A DNA stretch of 64,000 nucleotides from the NCBI RefSeq assembly GCF_000399665.1, contig NZ_KB976986.1, positions 434,001 to 498,000 of the forward strand, read 5' to 3'. Both the position numbers and the translations under genes were made by a program. The first letter of the stretch is position 1, and each line of letters begins with the position of its first letter. Positions 51,606-60,930 of the stretch are shown here, one piece after another. The notes beneath the pieces are model-generated. The model had not been told where the DNA came from. It searched no databases and saw only the letters and a program-made list of their open reading frames with translations. Source of the DNA: Acinetobacter calcoaceticus ANC 3811. Lineage in GTDB: Bacteria > Pseudomonadota > Gammaproteobacteria > Pseudomonadales > Moraxellaceae.

Positions 51606-53273
51606 ATGAGTATGTCTGAAAATGAAATAACCACTGGTAACTCAGATCATCGTGATCCAGATATTGAACTGGAAAACATGAATGATTTGCCAGAACCCCA
51701 AGAAAAGAAAAGTCGATGGAAGCCTTTATTAATCTGGCTCATTCCATTAATTGCTCTTTTAATCGCGCTTTCATTAGCGATAAAGGCGTTACTGTCTCAT
51801 GGCCCTAGCATTGATGTGTCTTTTCGCACAGCTGAAGGGCTAGTTGCCGGTAAAACAACAGTTCGTTATAAGCAGGTGGATATTGGTGTAGTACGGCAGA
51901 TTGATCTTTCAGATGACCGTTCACACGTGATTGCTAGAATTGATTTGCGCAAAGGTGCGAGTAACTTTGCAGCAAAAGATTCGCGATTTTGGGTGGTGCG
52001 ACCGCGTATTGGGACGAGTGGAGTTTCAGGAATAGACACCTTATTGTCAGGTTCATATATTGAAGTGGATGGTGGAAAATCAGAAGAGGATAGGTTTGAA
52101 TTTACGGGATTAGAAGTGCCACCAGTGATTTCTTCTGACGTTCCCGGAAAAGTATTTTTCTTAAATGCAGATGACCTTGGTTCGTTAGATATAGGCTCTC
52201 CAATTTATTATCGTCGAATTAATGTGGGGCAAATTACAGCCTATAAATTATCTAATGATGGTAAAACTGTAGAACTGCAAACTTTTATCCGCGCACCGTA
52301 TGACAAGTTTGTAACCACCGATGCACGTTTTTGGCAGGCGAGCGGAATCGATGTGACCTTAAACGCTTCGGGCTTTAATTTAGATACCCAATCTCTGGCA
52401 AGTATTGTCGCAGGTGGGATTGCGTTTGGTTTCCCTCAAAGTTCGCATGCGACGATGGCAGCGAATCAGAGTCGCTTTAATCTTTGGGATTCAAAATCTG
52501 AGGCATTAAAAGAACCTGACGGGCAGCCTCGTGGCGTAATTATGTATTTTGATCATTCATTGCGTGGGTTAGCAGTCGGTGCGCCAATTGATTTCATGGG
52601 TATTGAAATTGGCAATGTTAAATCAATTAATGCCGAGTTTTATGACCACTATAAACAGATTCGTATGCGTGTTGAGGCAGTCATCTATCCTTCACGAGTT
52701 GAAAATGGTCAGGCGCTTAATCCAAACAGTGAAATTTTCAAAGATTTTGTTGAACATGGATGGCGTGCTCAAATGAGAACAGGCAACCTGCTCACGGGTC
52801 AAAACTATATTGCCCTAGATAAGTTCCCTAAAGCTAAACCAGCGACATTACAAATCTTAGGTGATAACCGTGTAGTAATTCCAACTACACCAACCGAACT
52901 GAGTGGCTTACAAGCTCAAGTTTCTCAGATTGCTGACAAGTTAACTAAATTCCCGTTAGTTGAAATTGGGCAAGATGTGCGTAAAACGCTCAACAATATG
53001 AACACTGCCATTGCGTCTACCGACAAACTGGTTAAACAGTTAGATGGAAAAGTTGCACCTGGTTTACAAGCAACTTTAGACGATGTTCGTAAAACTGTCA
53101 GATCGTCTGAGTCTATTTTGTCGAGCGATGCGCCGTTACAACAAGACGTACGTAAAGCGTTGCAACAAATGACACGTGCGGCAGCTTCACTACAGTTAAT
53201 GTCAGACTATATTGAACAACATCCTGAATCAATTATTCGTGGTAAGACCCCAGAGGCCGATGATGAAAAATAA
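51606..53273 (+). CDS. pqiB: PqiB-like MCE intermembrane transport protein
   Basis: The 555-residue product has a single N-terminal membrane helix (about residues 38-56, LIWLIPLIALLIALSLAIKA) and then three MCE domains (starting near residues 60, 170 and 295), as in E. coli PqiB. A helical C-terminal region (about 430-530, KLTKFPLVEIGQDVRKTLNN) forms the periplasmic needle. It bridges inner and outer membrane for lipid transfer. I chose the ATG at 51606; one at 51573 overlaps the previous gene and lacks a ribosome-binding site. Confidence 0.9.
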   Translation: MSMSENEITTGNSDHRDPDIELENMNDLPEPQEKKSRWKPLLIWLIPLIALLIALSLAIKALLSHGPSIDVSFRTAEGLVAGKTTVRYKQVDIGVVRQIDLSDDRSHVIARIDLRKGASNFAAKDSRFWVVRPRIGTSGVSGIDTLLSGSYIEVDGGKSEEDRFEFTGLEVPPVISSDVPGKVFFLNADDLGSLDIGSPIYYRRINVGQITAYKLSNDGKTVELQTFIRAPYDKFVTTDARFWQASGIDVTLNASGFNLDTQSLASIVAGGIAFGFPQSSHATMAANQSRFNLWDSKSEALKEPDGQPRGVIMYFDHSLRGLAVGAPIDFMGIEIGNVKSINAEFYDHYKQIRMRVEAVIYPSRVENGQALNPNSEIFKDFVEHGWRAQMRTGNLLTGQNYIALDKFPKAKPATLQILGDNRVVIPTTPTELSGLQAQVSQIADKLTKFPLVEIGQDVRKTLNNMNTAIASTDKLVKQLDGKVAPGLQATLDDVRKTVRSSESILSSDAPLQQDVRKALQQMTRAAASLQLMSDYIEQHPESIIRGKTPEADDEK

Positions 53274-53970
53274 AAACACTCTATCTTTTCAACATCCTAA
53301 AGCAGCCAAATGGCTGCTTGGGAGCGGTCTGTTTTTAACGGCAGTTGCCATGACAGCATGTTCGAGTTCGCCAACGCCAAACTATTATACGATTTCCCCT
53401 AAAATCACTGCGGCTACAAAAACAACGGTGCAGGTGATTGAGGTATTACCCGTTGGGATTCCAGACCGTTTAGACCGTGCGCCTTTGGTGCTCCAAGACA
53501 GTAGTGGTAAGTCTACGGTGTTAAACAATGAACGCTGGACATCGACCATGGGCACACAATTACGCGATACCTTGTCGGCGGGTTTACAGCAAAAATTAGG
53601 CGCAATTGACAGTTATAGCAGTGGGCTTGCTGGAAACAATCAACCGTTATATCGAGTTTCTACGGACTTTTCTCATTTTGATATTGTAGATAAAAGCTAT
53701 ATTAATATTGCGGTGTCTTGGGTGGTGAAGCGTCAAATACCGCCTAGTCAATTAGAGTCAAATAATGCAAAAGTCATCACAAATGCAGGATCTCAGCTCA
53801 ATTGTCGAATTGCTTTTAGGCAGCCGATTGATCAGAAAGCTAAAAAGATGGATGCGATTGTGAGTGCTTCAAGTGAAGCCATGACTCAAATTATTAACAC
53901 GGTTTCTTCTTCAATTGTGGCGCTAGATTCAAACAAAAAATCGGTTATTAGCAATGGTGTTTGTTCGTAA
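53263..53970 (+). CDS. pqiC: PqiC-like outer-membrane lipoprotein
   Basis: The 235-residue product has a lipoprotein signal ending in the lipobox TAC and then the ABC_trans_aux pattern YYTISPKI followed by VIEVLPVGIPDRLDRAPLV. PqiC anchors the PqiB needle to the outer membrane. The ATG at 53263 has AGAGG six bases upstream and overlaps the pqiB stop by 11 bases. The lipobox cysteine is near residue 33 of this start. Confidence 0.87.
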   Translation: MKNKNTLSFQHPKAAKWLLGSGLFLTAVAMTACSSSPTPNYYTISPKITAATKTTVQVIEVLPVGIPDRLDRAPLVLQDSSGKSTVLNNERWTSTMGTQLRDTLSAGLQQKLGAIDSYSSGLAGNNQPLYRVSTDFSHFDIVDKSYINIAVSWVVKRQIPPSQLESNNAKVITNAGSQLNCRIAFRQPIDQKAKKMDAIVSASSEAMTQIINTVSSSIVALDSNKKSVISNGVCS

Positions 53971-53988
53971 AACGAATCGCTTTTAATC

Positions 53989-54027
53989 AACCCCTTTATT
54001 TGTGCATAACAGATAAAGGGGTTTTTT
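53989..54027. terminator. terminator of the pqi operon
   Basis: AACCCCTTTAT and ATAAAGGGGTT (54013-54023) form an 11-pair stem followed by T residues. It also lies at the 3' end of the convergent HIUH gene. Confidence 0.88.
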
Positions 54028-54030
54028 ATT

Positions 54031-54432
54031 TTAGTTGCCCCGATAGGTTGAGTAACCGTAAGGGCTGAGTAATAAAGGAATATGGTAGTGATTTACGCTT
54101 CCATCTACTTTAAAAATTACAGGAACCTCGGCAAAAAAAGTTTGTTGTTTGTTCTTTTTAAACCAGTCTTCAGTTTTAAAAGTAACTTTATAAACCCCTG
54201 GCTCTAATTTTTTATTTTCTGGATAGAGCGCAGTGATACGACCATTTGAATCGGTCACTTGCTGGTTGAGTTTTACCCACTGGTTATTGGTGTTTTTTTC
54301 TAAAACCACTTCAACCTGAGAAGAGGGCAAACCCGTCTCTAGATTTAACACATGCACACTTAGCGGATTAGTTTGTGCAAATGTAGCCGAAGCAATAAAT
54401 AACGAAGATAAAGCAATAAATGATTTAGGCAT
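54031..54432 (-). CDS. exported transthyretin-like 5-hydroxyisourate hydrolase
   Basis: The 133-residue product has a signal peptide (MPKSFIALSSLFIASATFA) and a transthyretin-like domain with HVLNLETGLPSSQVEV at the start and the C-terminal signature SPYGYSTYRGN (canonical YRGS, here YRGN). 5-Hydroxyisourate hydrolase takes part in uric acid breakdown, usually in the cytoplasm; this one is predicted to be periplasmic. The last residue change could alter activity, since the C-terminal Ser is part of the active-site tail. AAGGAG before the ATG at 54432 supports the start. No other urate genes lie nearby. Confidence 0.85.
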   Translation of the reverse strand: MPKSFIALSSLFIASATFAQTNPLSVHVLNLETGLPSSQVEVVLEKNTNNQWVKLNQQVTDSNGRITALYPENKKLEPGVYKVTFKTEDWFKKNKQQTFFAEVPVIFKVDGSVNHYHIPLLLSPYGYSTYRGN

Positions 54433-54442
54433 GTTGAACTCC

Positions 54443-54931
54443 TTATGAATTAAAAACGGTTTCAATGGCTTTGCTTGCGCATTGATTGTCATTTTGTGCG
54501 CCGCCAGCACCCGCAACCCCAATCGCGCCGATCACTTGGTTCTCAAAACGAACAGGCATGCCGCCGCCTAACAAAAGTAAATTCGCTACGGTGGTTAGAT
54601 TTTTTGCATCGGGATTTTGGTTACTGTTTTGGCTTAAAACTAAGGTCGATGTTTTGGTAGATAAAGCGGTATAGGCTTTTTTTTCGGCAGCCATTAAATT
54701 ATGCGGACCTACCAGCTCATGCCGTTCGGCAGTTAAAGGATTACCGCCACGATCTACCACAACGACCGCAATGTTTTGATTTAATTTTTTGCATGCCTCT
54801 TTCGCACCGTCGGCTAACAGGTGGGCAGTTTTTAGATCTAACGAATAAACTTGATTCAAAGCAGGGGGCTGTGCAAAAGTACTATTACCGAATAGTACGA
54901 CTGTTAACATCAGCCAGTTCAATTTTTTCAT
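54443..54931 (-). CDS. exported GlcG/HbpS-like heme-binding protein
   Basis: The 162-residue product has a signal peptide (about residues 1-20) and a DUF336 domain: VVVVDRGGNPLTAERHE, LLGGGMPVRFENQVIGAIGVAGAG and NDNQCASKAIETV. The GGGMPV and GVAGAGG motifs are typical. HbpS-type proteins bind heme and can signal to a sensor kinase. It lies ten bases upstream of the HIUH-like gene and is co-transcribed with it. It is divergent from the two-component system at 55036, which suggests a sensor connection as in Streptomyces HbpS-SenS, but this is inference. Confidence 0.84.
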   Translation of the reverse strand: MKKLNWLMLTVVLFGNSTFAQPPALNQVYSLDLKTAHLLADGAKEACKKLNQNIAVVVVDRGGNPLTAERHELVGPHNLMAAEKKAYTALSTKTSTLVLSQNSNQNPDAKNLTTVANLLLLGGGMPVRFENQVIGAIGVAGAGGAQNDNQCASKAIETVFNS

Positions 54932-55035
54932 GATGATTGCCTCTATGTCGCTTTGAAAATCTTAAACAAATTGCTTAACTTCAAGCGTGACAATCACATT
55001 ACAAAGTTGTCATCTTTCAAATGAGTCTCTACAAA

Positions 55036-55707
55036 ATGCGTATCCTTATTATTGAAGACGAGATCAAGATCGCCACTTATTTGGTCAAAGGATTAAAAGA
55101 GTCTGGATATCAAGCGGAGTGTGTTCACTTAGGGCTTCAAGGTTTGGAAATGCTAAAGAGAGATCAATATGACTTGCTTATTCTTGATGTGATGTTGCCG
55201 GACATAGACGGTTGGAGCGTATTACAAGTACTACGTCAGTTTTCAAAAATTCCAGTGATTTTCTTAACGGCAAAAGATCAGGTGATGGATAGAGTGAAAG
55301 GGTTGGAGTTGGGTGCAGATGATTACTTGGCTAAACCTTTTTCCTATATTGAACTGTTGGCACGTATTAAAAGTCTGTTAAGAAGACAGCAATATCTGCA
55401 AGAAAACGAGCTGTCTATTAGCGATTTAAAAATGGATTTGGTCGCTCATAAAGTATGGCGTAACGGAAACTTAATTGAGCTGAGCAAAACTGAATTTAAT
55501 TTGTTGCGTTACATGTTGCTCAACAAAGAACAAATCGTGACGCGCAGACAAATTGGTTCCGAAGTTTGGAATATTAATTTTGACACTGATACCAACTTTA
55601 TTGATGTTGCGGTACGCCGTTTACGAAGCAAAATTGATGAGGGATATGAGTTAAAACTTATTCATACCATACGTGGTTTGGGCTATAAAATTTCGGTTAG
55701 CTTATGA
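55036..55707 (+). CDS. OmpR-family response regulator, CusR-like
   Basis: The 223-residue protein has a receiver domain (residues about 1-115) with phosphorylated aspartate 51 in LLILDVMLPD, acidic pocket EDE, and K in KPFSYIE, and a winged helix at about 125-222 ending DTNFIDVAVRRLRSKIDEG. The pattern is that of heavy-metal (CusR/CopR) regulators. An alternative ATG at 55021 adds five residues and has no ribosome-binding site. It overlaps the kinase start by four bases. Confidence 0.9.
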   Translation: MRILIIEDEIKIATYLVKGLKESGYQAECVHLGLQGLEMLKRDQYDLLILDVMLPDIDGWSVLQVLRQFSKIPVIFLTAKDQVMDRVKGLELGADDYLAKPFSYIELLARIKSLLRRQQYLQENELSISDLKMDLVAHKVWRNGNLIELSKTEFNLLRYMLLNKEQIVTRRQIGSEVWNINFDTDTNFIDVAVRRLRSKIDEGYELKLIHTIRGLGYKISVSL

Positions 55708-57107
55708 ACTTTAAATTTCTGCGTTCTCTTGAAGTCCGTATTACATTACTGGTTACGCTTTGTTCTGCCTTAATTTTATGCTCAGTCGGCTTTATGACCT
55801 ATTTAGGCATTAACCAAATTTTATTAAAGCAGCAAGATAAAGCTTTAGCAGACAGAATTAACCGTTTGGAAATTTTGCTGCAAGATAGCGAAAATGTAGA
55901 GCAAATCATTGCGCGTCCTAAGCTGTATCAAAATATGCTTGGTAACCAAGACAACTTGTTTCTGCTTATTCATAAAGACAAAACTTTAATTAATATTAAT
56001 CCGCTCCATATTCAGTTACCTGAGCTTGTACAGCGCAACAGTCTTCAATTTCAAGATTTAGCCAACAACCCATATCCAACACGAATTGCATGGAAAACCA
56101 TAAAAATTAATAACGAGCCTTATTTGCTGATTGCAGGTAAACAGTGGTCGGAACGCATCAATATTCTTTTACCTTTTCAAGAAAGTCTCTTGATGTATGT
56201 GGTCGGGGGCGTGTTTGCAATCTTTGTGCTTTGCATTTTAGCGTGTCATTTAGGTTTACGGTCGCTACAACAGCTTCGCAAGCAAACTCATTCTATTAAC
56301 GTAAATCAGCTCCAGAAAAGATTAAACCTATCAAATTCACCTTTAGAAGTTGAGCTACTTTCTAAAGATATAAACCACATGCTTGAGCGTATCGAAAAGG
56401 GCTATACGCAGCTCAACCGTTTTTCTGAAGATATCGCTCATGAGTTCCGTACGCCTTTAAATAATCTGATTGGGCAAACCGAGATTGCTTTAACTGGCGA
56501 ACGCTCGGTTGAGCAATATGAAGATTTGCTGGTGTCTCATTTAGACGATTACCACAGATTAAAACGCATGATTGATAGTATGCTTTTCTTGGCAAGAGCC
56601 GATCAGAAAATGGTTTTTGTAAACAAACAGGAAATAAATGTCCAAGACGTTATAGATAGCCTATGCCAGATTTTTGAATATCAAGCTGAAGAACAAGAGT
56701 GTCATTTTAGTTTTAACTTAGAAGCTCAAACGTTATTTGCAGATCCAGAGCTATTTCAAAGAGCCGTTTATAACCTGATTTTAAATGCGCTGGTTCACGG
56801 TGGTGACAAGCGGACTATTTATATCGCAACTAAACATAAGATGATTGAGCATAGGCAATGGGTGAACCTGACTGTGGTAACGGGAGGTATTTCAATTGCT
56901 GATCATCAACTTGAGCATCTTTTTGAAAGATTTTACCAATGCCACTCAAGCCGAAGTGATGAGAACCAGACAGGTGGATTAGGTTTGTCGATTGTCGCTT
57001 CAATTATGGATCTGCATCATGGCTTCTATCGAGTTTATAACACGGTAGAGGGTGTGTGCTTTGAGCTTAATTTTCCAGTTGCAGATGCTACAAAGAAATA
57101 CAATTAA
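55704..57107 (+). CDS. sensor histidine kinase, CusS-like
   Basis: The 467-residue protein has two membrane helices (about residues 12-34 and 162-185), a periplasmic sensor of about 125 residues, a HAMP segment and the phosphoacceptor His246 in EDIAHEFRTPLNN. The ATP-binding domain has NLILNALVHGG (N box) and GGLGLSIVASI, but the G1 region reads VVTGGISI where the family has N-x-G or D-x-G. The sensor resembles heavy-metal types. The gene pair is divergent from the heme-binding protein gene. Confidence 0.9.
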   Translation: MNFKFLRSLEVRITLLVTLCSALILCSVGFMTYLGINQILLKQQDKALADRINRLEILLQDSENVEQIIARPKLYQNMLGNQDNLFLLIHKDKTLININPLHIQLPELVQRNSLQFQDLANNPYPTRIAWKTIKINNEPYLLIAGKQWSERINILLPFQESLLMYVVGGVFAIFVLCILACHLGLRSLQQLRKQTHSINVNQLQKRLNLSNSPLEVELLSKDINHMLERIEKGYTQLNRFSEDIAHEFRTPLNNLIGQTEIALTGERSVEQYEDLLVSHLDDYHRLKRMIDSMLFLARADQKMVFVNKQEINVQDVIDSLCQIFEYQAEEQECHFSFNLEAQTLFADPELFQRAVYNLILNALVHGGDKRTIYIATKHKMIEHRQWVNLTVVTGGISIADHQLEHLFERFYQCHSSRSDENQTGGLGLSIVASIMDLHHGFYRVYNTVEGVCFELNFPVADATKKYN

Positions 57108-57203
57108 ATCCTTATTAATGTTCCTTAATTTTTAAAATTCACACTTTGTTCACAGCCCTCTGACGTATGTTTAAACACATGAAATAAACAGAAGAGGGTA
57201 GTC

Positions 57204-57767
57204 ATGAAATTATTATTTAAGTCACTTGTCATGAGCAGCAGTCTTGCAGCGGTTAGCTTAATGCTTCCTTTAAGCACTGTTGCCGACACAAACACGAAAC
57301 CTGTCGCTGTTGAATCCATTGATATTAATAAATATGTAGGTAAGTGGTATGAAATTGCGCATTTACCTATGTTTTTTCAGCGTAATTGTGTAGCAAATAC
57401 AACTGCAAACTATTCTATTAACGCGGACAAAACCGTTGGTGTTTTAAATAGTTGTACTAATAAAAACGGAGAAACGATCTCATCTGAAGGCGTTGCTTAT
57501 TCGCAAAATGAAGGCAACAGTAAATTGAAGGTGAGCTTTTTACCTTCTGGCCTCAGATGGATTCCTTTTACAAAAGGCGATTACTGGGTTTTAAGAGTTG
57601 ACCAAGATTATCAGGTCGCTTTAGTGGGCGGCCCAAGCCAGAAATATTTATGGATTCTTTCTCGTAGTCCTCAAATTGATGAAGCGACATATCAGTCTTA
57701 TCTGCAAACCGCAAAAAGCTATGGCTACGACGTTTCTAAACTCGTTAAGACCACACAGTCTAAATAG
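57204..57767 (+). CDS. blc: lipocalin Blc-like protein
   Basis: The 187-residue product has a signal peptide (about residues 1-27, ending TVADTNTK) and the lipocalin fold motif YVGKWYEIAHLPMFFQRNC, a central LPSGLRWIPFTKGDYWVL and C-terminal YLWILSRSPQIDEATYQ. Bacterial lipocalins bind lysophospholipids or fatty acids in the envelope; there is no lipobox, so it seems soluble in the periplasm. GAGGG precedes the ATG. It stands immediately upstream of the lipid-modification operon, which fits a role as lipid carrier. Confidence 0.9.
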   Translation: MKLLFKSLVMSSSLAAVSLMLPLSTVADTNTKPVAVESIDINKYVGKWYEIAHLPMFFQRNCVANTTANYSINADKTVGVLNSCTNKNGETISSEGVAYSQNEGNSKLKVSFLPSGLRWIPFTKGDYWVLRVDQDYQVALVGGPSQKYLWILSRSPQIDEATYQSYLQTAKSYGYDVSKLVKTTQSK

Positions 57768-57886
57768 CGAAGTGCTGGTTGCGTAGATGCTTATATTTAT
57801 CTCGTAATCGAGTGAACTTCACATAAAATTCATTGCGCATTTTCTAAATTAGAACCAAAAGAAATGCTTTAGATCAGGAAGAATCA

Positions 57887-58858
57887 ATGTCTAAATTTTT
57901 TCTGCGCTGGATCGATAGCTGGTCAGATTCAGAAAATGCGCAAGTGGGTACTTCTAGCGAATATGTCATTGAAAAAAAGATTCAATGGTTACGAATAGTT
58001 CCGTTTATTTTATTGCATATCACTTGTTTGGCTGCGTTTTGGGTGGGTGTATCTTGGTTCGCTGTGATCTTCATGCTCGGATTTTATTTTGTTCGCATGT
58101 TTGCAATTACTGCTTTTTTTCACCGCTATCTTTCGCATAAAACTTTTCAGACATCACGTGTTGTTCAATTCATTTTTATACTGATCGGGACGATGAGTGC
58201 ACAGCGCGGACCATTATGGTGGGCAGCCCATCACCGTTATCATCATCACTTTACCGATACCGATCAGGACCCGCATTCAGCGAAAGCAGGTTTTTGGTAT
58301 TCCCATGTAGGCTGGTTTTTAAATGAGCAAAATTTTGCCACTCGAAAAAAAGTCATTAAAGACTGGTTGAAATATCCTGAGCTGATTTGGCTGGACCGAT
58401 TTAGTTTACCTATTGTGATTTTGACGGCTTTAGCAATTTATGGTTTCGGTTCATGGCTTGCACAACATTTTCCTGAGTTGGGTACCAATGGCTTACAGCT
58501 TTTGGTGTGGGGTTTTGTGATTTCTACAGTTCTATTAACGCATGCAACCTTATGTATTAATTCACTCGCTCATCGTTATGGCTCACGTGAGTTTAATACC
58601 CCAGATGATAGTCGTAATAACTTCCTACTTTCTTTAATTACCTTGGGCGAGGGATGGCATAACAACCATCACTTTTATGCGGGAAGTGTGCGTCAAGGTT
58701 TTTATTGGTGGCAGATTGATATCACCTTTTATGTGCTCAAACTAATGTCTTTATTTGGTTTAGTGTGGGGACTAAAGCCCGTACCAGACAAGGTTTATCA
58801 ATATAAAAAGATTAAAGACTTATCGATAGAAAAAATTGAAAACGGTGAAGTGTTATGA
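57887..58858 (+). CDS. acyl-CoA desaturase (stearoyl-CoA type)
   Basis: The 323-residue protein has histidine boxes HRYLSH (near residue 79), HHRYHHHF (near 115) and HNNHH (near 255), the SCD pattern, with four membrane helices. Such enzymes introduce a delta-9 double bond. Its stop overlaps the start of the FAD oxidoreductase by four bases. It starts the six-gene lipid operon (57887-63993). Confidence 0.9.
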   Translation: MSKFFLRWIDSWSDSENAQVGTSSEYVIEKKIQWLRIVPFILLHITCLAAFWVGVSWFAVIFMLGFYFVRMFAITAFFHRYLSHKTFQTSRVVQFIFILIGTMSAQRGPLWWAAHHRYHHHFTDTDQDPHSAKAGFWYSHVGWFLNEQNFATRKKVIKDWLKYPELIWLDRFSLPIVILTALAIYGFGSWLAQHFPELGTNGLQLLVWGFVISTVLLTHATLCINSLAHRYGSREFNTPDDSRNNFLLSLITLGEGWHNNHHFYAGSVRQGFYWWQIDITFYVLKLMSLFGLVWGLKPVPDKVYQYKKIKDLSIEKIENGEVL

Positions 58859-60117
58859 AAATTGCCATTATTGGTTCAGGTATATCTGGACTTTACGCAG
58901 CTTGGAGATTATCAAAACAACACGAGGTCACCGTATATGAAAAAAATAACTATTTTGGTGGTCATACTGACACTCACGGGCTAGAGATAGAAGGCGCTAA
59001 AGTCGCGGTAGATAGTGGTTTTATTGTGTTTAATGACTACAACTATCCGTTATTTACCGACATGCTAAAAAAATTAGATGTAGAAACTCAAGGCAGCGAT
59101 ATGAGTTTTTCGGTGAATAATCTAGTTAGTGGGCTTCAATATAATCCTTCAAAAAAATGGTCGCTCTTTGCCCGTCCGCAGAACTTTTTAAACCGTAAAT
59201 TTCTGCAAATGCTCTCAGATTTGCTACGTTTTTATGATGATAATAAAGATATAGATGTTACAGATATTGATCCAAATTTATCGATTGAAGAATATTTGGA
59301 CCTCCATAAATATAGTCATGAGTTCCGTTATGAGCATCTTTATCCGATGTGCGGTGCCTTATGGTCGGCACCCGTTGAGCAAGTAGGCCAAATTCCATAT
59401 CGATTTGTGGTGAGCTTTTTTCAGCATCACCGCATGTTACAGCTAAAAGAGCGGCCGCAATGGCAAACAGTTAAACACGGCTCAGCAAGTTATATTCGTG
59501 CTATTCAAAAGAATTGCCCATCCATTGAGTGGAAGTTTGCAGAAGTAAAAGCTGTGAGCCGTTCACCAGAAACAGTTTTGATTGAAACCGTTGAAGGGCA
59601 AGCCCAATACGACTGGGTGATTTTTGCAAGTCACGCCGACGATAGCCTAAGTTTAATTAAAGATGCGTCAGTGCTTGAACAGGAAATCTTAAGTCAATTT
59701 GATTATCAAGATAATCGAATGGTGGTTCACCGTGATCTTTCGATTATGCCTAAAAGCCGTTTGCAGTGGGCAAGCTGGCATGTCCATGTAACTCCTACAT
59801 CTCAAGTCCAAAACGAAGTGTCCGACATACATTATGGTTTTACCTACTGGATGAACAATTTGCAGAATTTATCCTGCGCTACTCAGCTTTTTTCTACGTT
59901 AAATCCGAATATGAAAATTAAAGCCGAAGACATCTTGGTTGAACGCCAATATCGTCATCCTGTGTTTGATGCAAAAGCGATTCAAGCTCAATCTCGTTGG
60001 CAAGAAATTAACGGACAAAATCGGACTTCGTTTTGTGGAGCGTATTGGGGCTGGGGGTTCCATGAAGATGGTGCCCGCAGTGCAGCACGTGTTGTAGAGC
60101 AACTCTTAGCGTTATAA
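58855..60117 (+). CDS. FAD-dependent oxidoreductase (amine-oxidase-like)
   Basis: The 420-residue protein starts MKIAIIGSGISGLYAAWRL (GxGxxG) with YEKNNYFGGHTDTH next, the pattern of the NAD(P)-binding/flavin amine oxidase-like family that accompanies DUF1365 and CFA synthase genes. The C-terminal FCGAYWGWGFHEDGARSAARV is typical. It probably oxidises or saturates a lipid intermediate. It is coupled to the desaturase (ATGA overlap) and is followed by DUF1365 after 21 bases. Confidence 0.88.
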   Translation: MKIAIIGSGISGLYAAWRLSKQHEVTVYEKNNYFGGHTDTHGLEIEGAKVAVDSGFIVFNDYNYPLFTDMLKKLDVETQGSDMSFSVNNLVSGLQYNPSKKWSLFARPQNFLNRKFLQMLSDLLRFYDDNKDIDVTDIDPNLSIEEYLDLHKYSHEFRYEHLYPMCGALWSAPVEQVGQIPYRFVVSFFQHHRMLQLKERPQWQTVKHGSASYIRAIQKNCPSIEWKFAEVKAVSRSPETVLIETVEGQAQYDWVIFASHADDSLSLIKDASVLEQEILSQFDYQDNRMVVHRDLSIMPKSRLQWASWHVHVTPTSQVQNEVSDIHYGFTYWMNNLQNLSCATQLFSTLNPNMKIKAEDILVERQYRHPVFDAKAIQAQSRWQEINGQNRTSFCGAYWGWGFHEDGARSAARVVEQLLAL

Positions 60118-60138
60118 AAATAGGTAAGGAGCTTTCAA

Positions 60139-60930
60139 ATGCTATTAAATAAACTTGCTATCGCTCCTGCACTTATTCGTCACAGACGCTATAGCCCGAA
60201 ACCGCATCAATTCACATCGACCTTAAATTATTTATGGTTCGATCCAGATCAATTAGATGATATTACAAAAGATTGCTCACTTTGGTCGACTGATCATTGG
60301 AATGTACTAAAGCTATCTGAAAAAGATTTTTTAAATATGTATCGCGGTTCTATAAAGGATCGAGTCGAGAAAGCGATACTGCAAAATAACAACTCACATC
60401 TTCGGCCAGATTGGCAAATCCGAGTCTTGGCTTTACCTCGTTGTTTAGGTTTTAGGTTTAACTCGGTCGTATTTTATTTTGTTTTAAATAAAACTGGAAA
60501 ACCGGTATTTATTATCAGTGAAATTACCAACACCCCTTGGAATGAACGAAAATTTTACATACACGACTGCTCAAAACAACAAGAAAATGTAGGGGATTAT
60601 CAAAGTTTCGATTTTCATTTTGAAAAATCATTTCATGTTTCGCCGTTCATGCCCATGCAGTTGACTTATCACTGGCGGTTTAGTTTTTCAGATCAGCAAA
60701 ATGTCATTCATATGCAGCTCTTTGAAGAACAGAAACAACTCTTTGATGCCACTATGCGCTTTGAACTTGTGCCCATCACATTTCCTTCACAGCAATATCG
60801 ATATGCTCTTATGAACAGCCTAGCGCCTTTTAAAATGTTGTTTTCAATATATTTACAGGCATTTAAGTTGTGGCGAAAAAAAGTTCCATTTTATCGCCAT
60901 CCTAAAAACATAAAGGTAGATAAGACATGA
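60139..60930 (+). CDS. DUF1365 family protein
   Basis: The 263-residue product has the DUF1365 motifs RHRRYSPKPHQF at the N-terminus, YRGSIKDRVEKA, CLGFRFNSVVFYFV and FEKSFHVSPFMPM. The biochemical role is unknown, but the family almost always sits beside the FAD oxidoreductase and CFA synthase genes as here. Its stop overlaps the next start by four bases. Confidence 0.88.
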   Translation: MLLNKLAIAPALIRHRRYSPKPHQFTSTLNYLWFDPDQLDDITKDCSLWSTDHWNVLKLSEKDFLNMYRGSIKDRVEKAILQNNNSHLRPDWQIRVLALPRCLGFRFNSVVFYFVLNKTGKPVFIISEITNTPWNERKFYIHDCSKQQENVGDYQSFDFHFEKSFHVSPFMPMQLTYHWRFSFSDQQNVIHMQLFEEQKQLFDATMRFELVPITFPSQQYRYALMNSLAPFKMLFSIYLQAFKLWRKKVPFYRHPKNIKVDKT

